This document shows positions 1 through 8,791 of a stretch of 64,000 nt of DNA, piece by piece (within the stretch, counting starts at the first letter, position 1; the number at the start of each line of letters is the position of its first letter). The DNA comes from JACMLD01 sp044227095. GTDB taxonomy: Bacteria > Bacteroidota > Bacteroidia > Chitinophagales > Chitinophagaceae. The notes beneath the pieces were generated by a model, which was not told where the DNA came from, did not search any database, and was given only the letters and a program-made list of their open reading frames with translations. The stretch is taken from assembly GCA_044227095.1 (NCBI GenBank), contig JBGAFV010000001.1, positions 3,100,001 to 3,164,000 on the forward strand, in the 5' to 3' direction. The translations under genes and the position numbers were made by a program.

Positions 1-2172
1 ACCCGGGTGGTACAAGGTTTTGTGTTTTTTAGATGATCTAAACTGCAGCCTGTCTATCATCCATCCATAACCGTAATCCGCTCCCCATTCATCCCATTTC
101 ACTCTTGAAATGAAAAGTTCCTCCGTTTGCTCTTTGGATAGAATCGTATTTGCAGTAAGTGCATTGTGCCATAGCAGCAAGTCTTCGGCAGTAGAGGTAA
201 TGCCGCCCGCACCAATTTCATTTTCTTTGGGATAACGAATTTCCGCTTCGTCCAGCATGTAACCCTTCGCCAGGTGCACACTATCAGTTGTATTTACAAA
301 ATAACTGTGCGTCATACCCAGCGGTCTGAAAATCCTTTCCTGCAATAAATCACCATAAGATTTTCCGGTAATTTTTTCCAGGATAGCTGCCAAAATCACG
401 TATCCCGAATTGGAATAAACCATTTTGCTGCCCGGTTCAAATTCCAGCGAATCACTGCAAAATTTTTCTACCAGTTCGCCCGGCGTATACCGGTCCGTAA
501 CCACTTTTGCTGCGTAGTTATCAATGCCCAGGTAATCAGGTATACCTGACTGGTGCGTCATCAATTGTTCAATCGTTACCTGGCCATTAACATAGCCGGG
601 GAGAAATCTGCCAACCGTGTCAGTCACTTTTAATTTGTTTTCAGCCGCCAGTTGCATGATAAGCATTGTGGTAAACTGCTTGGAAGTAGGACCAATCAGG
701 AATTGGGTCTCACCATTGTTAGGGAGGTTCTTTTCCATGTTGGCGAGTCCAAACCCTTTTTCATAGATAACCTGTCCACGGTACTTCACCAGTGCGGTAC
801 CGTTGAATAGACCTTTGCGGTAATAGAAAGAAAGTATAGAATCGATTCGTAGGGAGTTATCTTTTTTGCAGTTGCTGAGCATCTGTTGCGCAGCCTGCTT
901 GTAGTTCAGGGTTTCGTTATGAGCACGGATAACTCTTGCAGCGGAGTCTACATTGTACATAGGCAGGATAAGGTTGTATATCCCCCAGAAGGCATCCGTA
1001 CTATCCGTATTTATGTCGGGGCTTTTTATTTCAAAGAGTTTGCCCGAACGGGATATTTCTTCTCTTGAAAACGGTTGCACATTTGCTGTGTCAATTTGTG
1101 TAACCAGGCAATTGAATTGCAAAGCCAGCGGGTTAAGTTCAAAATGCCTGCGGCCCCCTACAATCCGCCATCGTGCAATACCGTAAATGTGGTCAGGATA
1201 GTATTTGCCTCCATATTTACGGTAGGTGGTATAACCACTGTCCTGTAACCGGTCCATGTGAATGTTGGATATTGCCAGGCCGATGCGTTGTTTAAACCCA
1301 AATTCAAAATATTGCAGTCCCTGCTGGTTTCTGTACTGGGTTATCTGAAGAAATGCAAGGTCTTCAGTATTGATATACAGCCAGCCATCGTTTAATGATT
1401 TTTTGATGCCTTCTTTCTGTCGGAAGAATATTTTATAAGCAGACTGGCCGCCGTAATCTACAATTCCCTCGTATCTGAATATATGCTCGCTGATTCCCTC
1501 TTTGCTTAAAATTCCGGATTCACCTGCCTGGCTCACCACATCATCCTCCATCAACCCCGAAGCACTGGCGCCAATATTAATTTCGGCCCCTCCAAATGCC
1601 AACTGGTCCTGATCAAATCTTGCATTAATAACCGAAAATTGTTTGTTTTTAGAATTGAATGAGGGGTTGTAATTTTTAAAGACTGCTTCCGACAGGTCAA
1701 CAATCGCTTTTCCTTTTCTTCCGTCAAGACGGTAGAACCCGGTGAGCTGGTGGGGTGCAGCAGCATAGTTTTCGGGAATTTTAGCTATAGCACTGTTAAT
1801 GACGGCAAGCGGATCAACGCGTTTGACTACTACTTCAGGAAGATTCGCATTCCGGGCTTTCAGCCGGATTATCAAAATACCTGTGTCACCCGGAACCGGC
1901 AACAATGAAAAAGGAATAAATCCTATATGGGATATGTATACGCTGTCGTGATCTGTGATGCCGTTAATTTTTATAACAAAATTACCCTGCTCATTGCTCA
2001 TTGCCTGGATGCCGTTTTTTGCAACGCTGACAGATGCGTAGCTGACGGGTTCATCGTTTGCTGCGTTCAGCAGTGTTCCTTTTATTATGGTCATCCGGGC
2101 ATCCTGTCCTGAAATATTTACCGCTATTAACAGGCTAATGGTGAATATTAGGTATCCTTTCTGCATCCGCAT
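1..2172 (-). CDS. Secreted beta-lactamase-fold protein (class C serine hydrolase-like), 3' truncated by the window edge
   Basis: The frame is open from ATG at 2172 to base 1 (724 codons) with no stop. An N-terminal hydrophobic segment ending in ISGQ looks like a signal peptide. Residues about 25-110 resemble a carboxypeptidase-regulatory-like beta-sandwich, followed by a long linker with no domain I recognise. From about residue 430 on it resembles Pfam Beta-lactamase: a Y586-S587-N588 motif and a terminal HPG (HxG-type) motif at the window edge. The SxxK position reads P495-T-S-K498, so the usual nucleophilic serine is proline. The family includes class C beta-lactamases, esterases and D-aminopeptidases. 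Without the serine it may be non-catalytic, for example a binding protein. An ATG at 2166 is an alternative start. Family call confident, function not. Confidence 0.85.
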   Translation of the reverse strand, partial: MRMQKGYLIFTISLLIAVNISGQDARMTIIKGTLLNAANDEPVSYASVSVAKNGIQAMSNEQGNFVIKINGITDHDSVYISHIGFIPFSLLPVPGDTGILIIRLKARNANLPEVVVKRVDPLAVINSAIAKIPENYAAAPHQLTGFYRLDGRKGKAIVDLSEAVFKNYNPSFNSKNKQFSVINARFDQDQLAFGGAEINIGASASGLMEDDVVSQAGESGILSKEGISEHIFRYEGIVDYGGQSAYKIFFRQKEGIKKSLNDGWLYINTEDLAFLQITQYRNQQGLQYFEFGFKQRIGLAISNIHMDRLQDSGYTTYRKYGGKYYPDHIYGIARWRIVGGRRHFELNPLALQFNCLVTQIDTANVQPFSREEISRSGKLFEIKSPDINTDSTDAFWGIYNLILPMYNVDSAARVIRAHNETLNYKQAAQQMLSNCKKDNSLRIDSILSFYYRKGLFNGTALVKYRGQVIYEKGFGLANMEKNLPNNGETQFLIGPTSKQFTTMLIMQLAAENKLKVTDTVGRFLPGYVNGQVTIEQLMTHQSGIPDYLGIDNYAAKVVTDRYTPGELVEKFCSDSLEFEPGSKMVYSNSGYVILAAILEKITGKSYGDLLQERIFRPLGMTHSYFVNTTDSVHLAKGYMLDEAEIRYPKENEIGAGGITSTAEDLLLWHNALTANTILSKEQTEELFISRVKWDEWGADYGYGWMIDRLQFRSSKKHKTLYHPG

Positions 2173-3487
2173 AGTATTAATTTAAATGCAATTCATGTGT
2201 AAATGGTTGCCCGGTCTGGTTGGTAATTTTAATTTAACAAACCAAAGTTATTCAGTTGCATAACGACAGGTTCTTTTTGTTTGCGTCTTATACATTCGCG
2301 AGTTGGGAGAGGGAGTATCAATTGAATGATTGTCTGAAAAAAGTGGTTAAAAGCTAAAACAAGCGACACTTTTTGACACACGCCAAACAAAAAAGCCTTG
2401 CAAACAATGTTTACAATGCTCTAACTGGTGCACAGAATTAGCAGAAGTTCGAACTTTTCTATCTGTGATATAACTACTGTAATTGAATTTGATGTTGAAT
2501 AATCCAATTTTTACAGTGGCCCTTTACTTCTGCAATGTTCCGATACTACCGCATCCTGCAAATTATTCTCAGTCCCGATCCACTGTTTGCTGACAGACCA
2601 TGGCATCAACCACAGCTCTATACGAACTTACAGGTATTTGCTGCTACGTCAATACCGCATTTACGGGTGATAATATTTAGTCTTTTTACTCTATTTCACA
2701 CGAAAAAAATGCTTTGTTCCTTTGCTGTAACACCTTACCCTCCTGAAAACAGTAAAAGAAATAAGACCCGGTACTACAACATTATTTTACAGCGCCAATT
2801 CCCCGAAAAGCGCGGAGAAAAGGCAGTTTTATACACTCCACAAGCAGGCAGATCGGTTCCCCAGGCAGTCATTACAGCTGTACAGGCGGCCTAAACTGTT
2901 ATATAAACCGGCTACAGATCAATTCAGGCAACCATTACAACTGTTATGGCAGTCAAAACTGTTATTAAAGTATCTCACAGGGCAGATCTGCCAGCCTAAG
3001 GAGGCCATATATTCAATTAAGGAGCTCCACAGGGCACCAGATCTGTTACAAATTTTCATTGAAGTACATAAAAAATCAGGTTTGGATGCACACAATGAAG
3101 CTGCCAGGCAATGTATTGCTGTGTGCAGGCAATTATTGCAGCCACAAGGCGGCACCACACAGTTACGGCGCTTGGTCATCAACAACTCCTTTGTACAATA
3201 CCAGTTGCAGGCAAACTATAACACCTCACAGTATACCAATTGCCGGCCGCCATAATGCTGCAGCTATGCAAAGGTTTGCGCAATAGCCTGGCGGTTGCAT
3301 ACAGCGTGTATGCAATGCACGGCGGCACAAGCAGTACACCCACCTGCAGGCATGGATATAGTAAAACCAGATGCCGTGGCCTGAAGGACAGAACATACAA
3401 ACCATAAGCCGGGCAGTGCGGTTTTCAGCAATGAAGACGTGGCGCTGCTCCGGGAACAATAATTAATAATAAAAAATAAAACAGACT
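2173..3487. other. 1.3-kb stretch without a convincing gene
   Basis: No frame here has a plausible start plus coding character. The part up to about 2700 is AT-rich and looks like ordinary intergenic DNA. The part from about 2730 to 3460 is richer in CAG, GGC and GCA words and stays open without stops in one forward frame for 175 codons (separate entry). Short ATG-initiated frames on both strands (2535-2894 forward, 2919-3185 reverse) have compositions unlike the neighbouring proteins, and I do not call them genes. Confidence 0.5.
2731..3255 (+). other. Long start-less open frame with a diverged internal duplication
   Basis: From a TAA at 2728-2730 to the TAA at 3253-3255 one forward frame runs 175 codons with no ATG. 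Its translation is rich in Gln, Leu and Arg. The DNA contains a diverged repeat: about 2850-2900 and about 2915-2965 both begin CAGATC, followed by a CAGGCA-type word, CATTACA and a CTGTTAT word. I recognise no family. It could be the remains of a gene that has lost its start, a repetitive non-coding element, or chance openness from skewed composition. Confidence 0.2.
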
Positions 3488-4096
3488 ATGTATTATTATC
3501 CGGGCTCAAAAACCATGTTAAGACCATGGGCCTTAAATTTAAAAACGCAAATTGGATCCATCGGTATCCGTATTAATGAACCAGCCGCTGATATTGCAAA
3601 AGTGGAAACCAATATGGATAAGCTGGTTGCCGACATTGATAATTGGGAAAATGCCCGCAAAGAAGTGCAAAGACTTGGCGCTATTGTAAATGAAACTGCA
3701 AAGCAGCTGGGAAAAGAAACCCGTGAATATATAGCACGGCTAAAAACCAACCCGCTGCTTACGGAAGCAGATGAACATACATTGCAAATTGTGTCTACCA
3801 CCAGCATTACAGACCTTACCGATTACCAGCCAAAGCTATCCGGCAAAAACACCGGTGGCAATGTACACCTCAGCTTTCAGAAGCGTGGTGCAGATGGTAT
3901 GAACGTATATGGAAGGCTGCATGGCGAAACAGCGTGGAAGCTGCTGGGCAATGCAAAGCAAAGCCCGTTTGAAGACACGCGGCTACTGGCAGATGCCAGC
4001 GTGCCCGAGTTTCGCGAATACTACATCATGCCCACACTGGCCAACACAGAGGTAGGCCAGCGCAGCGAAGTACTGTCTATTAAATACACCGGGTAG
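3488..4096 (+). CDS. Conserved-type hypothetical protein with helical N-half and Fn3-like C-half
   Basis: The 202-residue product has no signal peptide. Residues about 30-105 are charged and probably helical/coiled coil, with many Glu, Lys and Asp. Residues about 125-202 look like a small beta-sandwich: a stretch about a graduated 'LHGETAWKLL' followed by an EYYIMP...GQRSEVLSI strand pattern typical of fibronectin type III-like modules. The spacer upstream has no clear promoter. A strong hairpin terminator follows at 4168-4195, which supports a transcribed gene. Codon use is somewhat more GC-rich than the neighbours, as in the odd DNA upstream. I cannot assign a function; a cytoplasmic binding or structural role is only a guess. 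Confidence 0.7.
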   Translation: MYYYPGSKTMLRPWALNLKTQIGSIGIRINEPAADIAKVETNMDKLVADIDNWENARKEVQRLGAIVNETAKQLGKETREYIARLKTNPLLTEADEHTLQIVSTTSITDLTDYQPKLSGKNTGGNVHLSFQKRGADGMNVYGRLHGETAWKLLGNAKQSPFEDTRLLADASVPEFREYYIMPTLANTEVGQRSEVLSIKYTG

Positions 4097-4167
4097 GGAT
4101 TTGCGCTGATCAGCTATTGTGAGAAGGAGCCGTGACCGGCACCGTTATATATCACCCCGGATAAACC

Positions 4168-4195
4168 AAAGACCGCCGAAAGGCGGTCTTTTTTT
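4168..4195 (+). terminator. Rho-independent terminator
   Basis: A 10-bp perfect stem (AAAGACCGCC / GGCGGTCTTT) with a GAAA tetraloop is followed by a T run. It lies 70 bases after the stop of the hypothetical gene ending at 4096. Confidence 0.9.
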
Positions 4196-4218
4196 ATTGG
4201 TATTTAATCGCAGGCATG

Positions 4219-4407
4219 CTATTCGTCGTCATCTTCGTCAAAATCATATTCATCATCATCATCAAATTCGCCCTCATCAAACTCTGCTATTATAAGCGGT
4301 GTTTTTATTAAATTAAAGCAATAATTTAGAACTGTGATTTTATTAAAATTGGATAGCAATTCCCCGTGGTGGTTGAATGTGTTAGCTGTATGTTTGTTTG
4401 CATACAT
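4219..4407 (-). CDS. Possible small protein with acidic tail
   Basis: A 62-codon frame on the reverse strand. The first 40 residues are mixed; the last 20 are almost entirely Asp and Glu with a few Phe and Tyr. Acidic C-terminal tails of this kind occur in real small bacterial proteins, but GAT/GAC/GAA repeats (here written as tcatcatc on the forward strand) also arise as simple sequence. No family recognised, and no clear ribosome-binding site or promoter seen. It converges on the terminator at 4168-4195. Confidence 0.35.
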   Translation of the reverse strand: MYANKHTANTFNHHGELLSNFNKITVLNYCFNLIKTPLIIAEFDEGEFDDDDEYDFDEDDDE

Positions 4408-4657
4408 AATATTTTTGGCGGATCGTGAAAACCGTAAGAAAAAATAAATATTTCAAACTGACACACTACCCCAATCCGGTTAAATTAAAAATTATGTTCT
4501 AATTTAAGTAGTATAACGCCTTTCAAACAAAAGCTTGCCTTGCTTGTAAACTGTAAATGTGCCGTTACAAAATGCTTTGCCTGTAAAAAGCTGCAGGATG
4601 AAACATTAAAATTGCGACAATAAAAATTATTACAGTTCTAATAAAAAAGTAAATTTT

Positions 4658-5710
4658 ATGAAAAAGCTTTCAAAGAAACTAACCGCTGCTTTCCTGATGC
4701 TATTGATGCTGCTGACAAATGTTTATGAAGCAGTGGCATGTACAAGATTTATGTACAAGGGAACAAACGGCCTTATCATTACCGGCCGCTCTATGGATTG
4801 GAAAGACGATATAAAATCAAATCTCTGGATATTTCCAAGAGGCATCAAACGCACTGGCGAAACCAATCCAAATTCGCTTTCATGGACTTCAAAATACGGG
4901 AGTGTAATTACTTCAGCCTTTGATATTGCTACCTGCGATGGCATGAATGAAAAAGGATTAGTAGCGAACCTTAATTGGCTGGCTGAATCTGAATACCCGG
5001 TGTGGGATAAAAAGAAACCCGGCGTGGCAATTTCTTTATGGACACAATATGTATTGGATAATTTTGCTACCGTAAAAGATGCCGTAGCGCAATTTGAAAA
5101 AAAGGAATTTGAAATTGTTTCAGATTATTTGCCCGGCACAAAGTTATACGCGTCTTTACACCTTGCAATTTCAGACAGTACAGGAGACAATGCAGTGTTT
5201 GAATTTATAAAAGGTAAGCTGGTGATCCATCACGATCCTTCTTACACAGTAATGACCAATTCCCCCATATTTGAACAACAGCTTGCTTTAAACGAATACT
5301 GGAAGAATATAGGCGGTCTTGCTATGTTGCCAGGTACTAACAGGGCCGCAGACAGGTTTGTAAGAGCTTCTTTTTATGTAGAGGCAATTCCTAAAACAGA
5401 TAATACGCGGATAGCCGTGGCAAGTGTTTTCAGTGTAATACGCAATTGTTCTGTGCCCTTTGGTATCAGTACGCCCAATGAACCGAATATATCTTCTACC
5501 CGCTGGAGATCAGTGGCCGATATAAAAAACAGGCAATATTATTTTGAAACAGCACTAACGCCCAATGTTTTTTGGGTTGATTTTAAAACGGTAGATTTCT
5601 CTGAAAAGGCCCCGATTAAAAAATTAAATATTACCAATAACGAAACGTATTCAGGCAATGCAGCCGGGCAGTTCGTAAATACGCCGTCATTCAAATTTCA
5701 GGGGCTTTAA
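4658..5710 (+). CDS. Secreted choloylglycine hydrolase / penicillin V acylase family Ntn-hydrolase
   Basis: The 350-residue protein hydrolyses linear amide bonds if it behaves like its family (bile salt hydrolases, penicillin V acylases, N-acylhomoserine lactone acylases). A 27-residue signal peptide ends in YEAVA and exposes Cys28 as the new N-terminus, which is the autocatalytic nucleophile of this fold. GRSMDW (Arg and Asp of the active site), TNSP (the family's conserved Asn) and the NRAADRFVR stretch (catalytic Arg) are all in place. Length fits the family. It is monocistronic, followed by a perfect 20-bp hairpin at 5748-5791. The substrate cannot be read from the sequence; export argues for an external or periplasmic amide. 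Confidence 0.88.
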   Translation: MKKLSKKLTAAFLMLLMLLTNVYEAVACTRFMYKGTNGLIITGRSMDWKDDIKSNLWIFPRGIKRTGETNPNSLSWTSKYGSVITSAFDIATCDGMNEKGLVANLNWLAESEYPVWDKKKPGVAISLWTQYVLDNFATVKDAVAQFEKKEFEIVSDYLPGTKLYASLHLAISDSTGDNAVFEFIKGKLVIHHDPSYTVMTNSPIFEQQLALNEYWKNIGGLAMLPGTNRAADRFVRASFYVEAIPKTDNTRIAVASVFSVIRNCSVPFGISTPNEPNISSTRWRSVADIKNRQYYFETALTPNVFWVDFKTVDFSEKAPIKKLNITNNETYSGNAAGQFVNTPSFKFQGL

Positions 5711-5747
5711 TGTTCAGAGATTTGTAAAGGAGATTTGACAACCCCAT

Positions 5748-5791
5748 AAAATGACAAGGCCTTGTAATTGCTTACAAGGCCTTGTCATTTT
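5748..5791. terminator. Bidirectional terminator hairpin (perfect 20-bp stem)
   Basis: AAAATGACAAGGCCTTGTAA at 5748-5767 is exactly complementary to 5772-5791 with a TTGC loop. A's on the left and T's on the right make it work in both directions. It separates the convergent choloylglycine hydrolase-like gene and the tRNA-Leu gene. Confidence 0.9.
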
Positions 5792-5798
5792 AACTGCG

Positions 5799-5882
5799 TG
5801 CCCACGAAAGGAATCGAACCTTCACATCCTTGCGAATGGCAGATTTTGAGTCTGCTGCGTCTACCAATTCCGCCACATGGGC
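5799..5882 (-). tRNA. tRNA-Leu (anticodon CAA)
   Basis: The reverse strand folds into an 84-nt type II tRNA. The 7-bp acceptor stem is GCCCATG / CGTGGGC with discriminator A. The D-arm has the GG of a tRNA D-loop, the anticodon loop is CTCAAAA giving CAA (bases 5846-5848), a long variable arm follows, and the T-loop is TTCGATT. The 3' CCA is not encoded, so it must be added by the nucleotidyltransferase. The gene decodes UUG. Confidence 0.97.
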
Positions 5883-5886
5883 TTCT

Positions 5887-5968
5887 CTTAGTTTATAGTT
5901 CCTGGTTCCCAGTTCATCAGTTCCTTTGCTCAGCAAAAGAACTAGCGAACTATAAACTTTGAACTAAG
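5887..5968. repeat. Imperfect inverted repeat built from AGTTC words, upstream of tRNA-Leu
   Basis: GTTTATAGTTC at 5891-5901 pairs exactly with GAACTATAAAC at 5947-5957, and CTTAGTT-type flanks pair with GAACTAAG at 5961-5968. Between them are further AGTTC/GAAC words. It lies just 5' of the tRNA on its strand. It is one of several word-based inverted repeats in this window. Confidence 0.7.
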
Positions 5969-6212
5969 AACTATTGGGGCTGCAATATTACGCATTGCCG
6001 GTATTTTGTCCAAAACGAAAGGGAAGTATTTTTGTTGAAACACAATTATTTACCTGCAACAATCCTTTTTGGGCAAAAAGACTTTTCTTAAAACGCTTAA
6101 TATTTTGTTTAACAGGCTCATAAAACGCTTTGCTCAATAATGCAGCGATAAAGGTAGCCGGTACAATATAAATTGTAAAATGTAAATTGCCGCATCAAAA
6201 TAACAACGATTC

Positions 6213-7415
6213 ATGCTTACGATTGGTTTAATACGAGAAGGAAAAATTCCGGCAGATAACAGGGTTGCGCTTACGCCATCGCAATGCAAATGGATTCAAA
6301 AAAATTCCACAAACATCAAAATCGTTCTTCAATCCTGTCCAACCCGCTGCTTTACTGATAGGGAATATCAATTAGCAGGCGTAGAAGTAAGGGAAGACAT
6401 GAGCGATTGCAATATTCTCTTCGGTATTAAAGAAGTGCCTGTTGAAATGCTGCTCGCCGGCAAAACCTACTTGTTCTTTTCGCATACCAAGAAAAAGCAG
6501 CCGCATAACCGTCATTTGTTTAAGGCATTGATGGATAAAAAAATAACACTTATTGATTATGAATGCCTCGAGCACGACGATGGCCAACGTATTATTGGCT
6601 TTGGTTTTTTTGCCGGTATTGTTGGTGCACACAATGGCATGATGGCTTATGGCCGCAGAACAGGTTTGTATAACCTGGACAGGGTGTATAAACAAAATAA
6701 TTTCAGGGAACTGATGCATACCTATTTTGGTTTGCGTTTGCCAAATGTAAAAATTGCTGTTACTGGCTCCGGCCGTGTGGCCCATGGCATATTGGAAATT
6801 ATGAACCTTATGGGCATACATGAAGTAGAGCCCGATGAATATTTGCAGCGCCGTTTTTCTTACCCGGTGTATACGCAACTGAAAGGCGCTGATTTATATG
6901 CCAGCAAACTAACGGGCAAGTACAACCGTGAAGATTTTCATAATAACCCCGCAGCTTATCAATGTTTGTTTCTTCCGTATGCGGCGCAAACAGATATATT
7001 AATGAACGGTGTATATTGGGACAATACTTATCCACGCCTTTTTGAAAAAGAACATATCGCTGCCAATGATTTTATTATTCAAACCATTTCAGACATTACT
7101 GATGATGTAAATGGTTCCGTGCCTATTAATCTTGGGGATCAGTCTATAGAAGATCCGGTATACGGAGTAGATAAAAACTCATTCAATAAAACTGCGCCGT
7201 ACATCAATAGTTCTATAGATGTAATGGCCGTAGGCAACCTGCCCAACGAGTTGCCACGTGATGCCAGCCGTTACTTTGGAGAACAGCTTATAAAATATGT
7301 ATTGGAAGATTTGTTAAAAGGCAGTTCAGCAATTATTGATAGGGCCACTATCTTACAAAACGGAAATATAACGCCGGTGTTTAATTATCTTAAAGATTAT
7401 GCAATTGGTGTGTAA
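6213..7415 (+). CDS. NAD(P)-dependent oxidoreductase, alanine dehydrogenase / saccharopine dehydrogenase (lysine-forming)-like
   Basis: The 400-residue protein begins with GLIREGKIPADNRVALTP, the hallmark of the AlaDH/PNT N-terminal domain that also forms the N-half of yeast Lys1-type saccharopine dehydrogenase. A nucleotide-binding Rossmann core follows with a VTGSGRVAHG glycine motif at about residues 183-192. The size matches Bacteroidota proteins annotated as saccharopine dehydrogenase-like or plain NAD(P)-dependent oxidoreductase. It may take part in lysine metabolism; the neighbours (tRNA, trmN6) do not help. Not a classical alanine dehydrogenase by length (about 370 expected). Confidence 0.75.
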   Translation: MLTIGLIREGKIPADNRVALTPSQCKWIQKNSTNIKIVLQSCPTRCFTDREYQLAGVEVREDMSDCNILFGIKEVPVEMLLAGKTYLFFSHTKKKQPHNRHLFKALMDKKITLIDYECLEHDDGQRIIGFGFFAGIVGAHNGMMAYGRRTGLYNLDRVYKQNNFRELMHTYFGLRLPNVKIAVTGSGRVAHGILEIMNLMGIHEVEPDEYLQRRFSYPVYTQLKGADLYASKLTGKYNREDFHNNPAAYQCLFLPYAAQTDILMNGVYWDNTYPRLFEKEHIAANDFIIQTISDITDDVNGSVPINLGDQSIEDPVYGVDKNSFNKTAPYINSSIDVMAVGNLPNELPRDASRYFGEQLIKYVLEDLLKGSSAIIDRATILQNGNITPVFNYLKDYAIGV

Positions 7416-7470
7416 TGTTTCTTTGTACATCAATTAATTTTTTTGTATCAGCAGCAGCGCTTTGGGCATC

Positions 7471-7508
7471 ATCGTTGCGTCGCACAATTGTACAGCAAAT
7501 CTTTATTG
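7471..7508 (+). repeat. Dispersed intergenic repeat with GTTGCGTCGCAC core (copy 1)
   Basis: This 38-base stretch is identical in 33 of 38 positions to 33120-33157, including the first 16 and last 12 bases. The core GTTGCGTCGCAC (7474-7485) recurs in reverse orientation at 37240-37251. All three copies are intergenic. Confidence 0.7.
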
Positions 7509-7619
7509 AATGATTTGTAAAAATGCCAGGCAGAACGCCGCAGATTTAATCTCCGGCTAAAGGGTTAAATTTTTAGGCAAACCCAGACTGCTATTAATAA
7601 AGATTCTTACCGAGAGGCA

Positions 7620-7646
7620 CCCATCTCCAGCGAAGCGGGAGATGGG
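7620..7646. repeat. Hairpin, 9-bp stem CCCATCTCC / GGAGATGGG
   Basis: A perfect 9-bp stem with a 9-base loop lies between the oxidoreductase and the convergent trmN6 gene. There is no clear T run on either side. A second small palindrome nearby (GCCGCAGATT ... AATCTCCGGC, 7541-7556 region) resembles the hairpins at 40376-40411 and 58741-58778. Confidence 0.55.
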
Positions 7647-7666
7647 ACGGGGGTGAGGTGTTGGAT

Positions 7667-8389
7667 CTATAAATGCAAATAATAATCCTTCAACAAAGCA
7701 ACAAAAGGATGTGAATACACTTCCGGTGCCTGTCTTATAACCAGTTCTTCTTTTTTTACCGTTACCAGTTTTCTTGTCATAATAAAAGCAGTGCGGAAAT
7801 ACGGATGTTGCAAACTCTGTCTTATCAATAATTTTTCTGAAGGATAGAGTCCATAACCTGCAGCGCATTTTTCAAAGTATTCAGTTCTGTGGTAAGGAAG
7901 CAATACGGCAAACATTCCTTTGGGAGATAGATTTCTTTCTGCTACTTCAAGCAAATCCTGCAGCGTAAGGCCTTCATCGTGTTTGGCAAAATTGTACCTG
8001 TTGTTTACAGATTTTAAATCGCCCTCATAAAAAGGTGGGTTGCTAATGATAAGATCATATTGATGTGGCCTTGCAAATAGTTTTACATCGGTATTAAAAA
8101 GTTGCAAACGGTTATACCACCTGGTTGTTTTAATATTTTCTGTTGCCTGTTCACAAGAAGGCCCATCTATTTCTACACCATGTATTGTTCCCTGAAATTT
8201 TTGTGCAAGCATAAGCATTAGTAAACCGCTTCCTGCTCCAATGTCAAGGCAAGCATTAAGATGATGTTCCAGCGCTGCAACTTTTTTTGCCACCCATGCG
8301 CCAAACACGCAACTGTCGGTACTTACTTTTAATGCACACTTATCCTGGTAAATGGTAAATTCTTTAAACTGGAAATAATTATTGGGCAT
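7667..8389 (-). CDS. trmN6: tRNA1(Val) (adenine(37)-N6)-methyltransferase family
   Basis: A 240-residue class I SAM-dependent methyltransferase. The N-terminus MPNNYFQFKEFTIYQD and the following KVSTDSCVFGAW stretch are typical of the YfiC/TrmN6 family. LDIGAGSG (about residues 48-55) is SAM motif I, and ISNPPFYEGD (about 117-126) is the NPPF/Y motif of N6-adenine methyltransferases. The known enzyme methylates A37 of tRNA-Val(UAC). A VOC-family gene starts upstream, with only about 7 bases between them, so they may be co-transcribed with it and tsaD. Confidence 0.9.
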   Translation of the reverse strand: MPNNYFQFKEFTIYQDKCALKVSTDSCVFGAWVAKKVAALEHHLNACLDIGAGSGLLMLMLAQKFQGTIHGVEIDGPSCEQATENIKTTRWYNRLQLFNTDVKLFARPHQYDLIISNPPFYEGDLKSVNNRYNFAKHDEGLTLQDLLEVAERNLSPKGMFAVLLPYHRTEYFEKCAAGYGLYPSEKLLIRQSLQHPYFRTAFIMTRKLVTVKKEELVIRQAPEVYSHPFVALLKDYYLHL

Positions 8390-8396
8390 CCGGCAA

Positions 8397-8774
8397 TTAT
8401 TTTTTTATTTCCTCAGTGAAAATAAGCCTGTTGCCAAACGGATCTGTAACACCCATCTCTAATGAACCCCAGGGTCTTTTTTCTAATCCTGGTTTATAAT
8501 AGCGGTAGTCTTTTGCGGCTAAGGATGCCTGGTAGTCTGCCACGCCGCCGCTTACTTGTATCATTACTTTAGCGCCGGGGCAACAATCGCCGTGGTGTTC
8601 AGACAAATGCAATTTTATATTGCCTTTTGAAACCTGCATATACAAAGGAAAGTTTTCGCCAAACCGATGTTCCCAGTCAATGGTAAAACCCAGCCAGTCA
8701 ACATAAAACTCTTTTGTTTTGTTGATATCAAATATCCGCAACACGGGTACAATAACAACGGGATCATTTTCCAT
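8397..8774 (-). CDS. VOC superfamily (glyoxalase/bleomycin resistance-like) protein
   Basis: A 125-residue protein with the paired beta-alpha-beta-beta-beta pattern of the vicinal oxygen chelate fold. VLRIFDINKTKEFYVDWLGF at the start and a WGSLEMGVTDPFGNRLIF tail are typical of bleomycin-binding-like members. It includes the C-terminal Glu region (FTEE) that often supplies a metal ligand, while HLSEHHGD in the middle gives histidines. Substrate is unknown; antibiotic binding is not established. It sits between tsaD and trmN6 on the same strand with gaps of 17 and 7 bases, so a three-gene transcription unit is likely. Confidence 0.85.
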   Translation of the reverse strand: MENDPVVIVPVLRIFDINKTKEFYVDWLGFTIDWEHRFGENFPLYMQVSKGNIKLHLSEHHGDCCPGAKVMIQVSGGVADYQASLAAKDYRYYKPGLEKRPWGSLEMGVTDPFGNRLIFTEEIKK

Positions 8775-8791
8775 GTAAAATGTTTTTATGC

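Noticed and set aside
2535..2894. 119-codon forward open frame with ATG
   Set aside because: Composition is unlike neighbouring proteins, no family is recognised and it overlaps the longer start-less frame in another phase.
7557..7868. 103-codon reverse frame in the 3' part of trmN6
   Set aside because: It is out of phase with the clear TrmN6 frame on the same strand and contains the hairpin region downstream.
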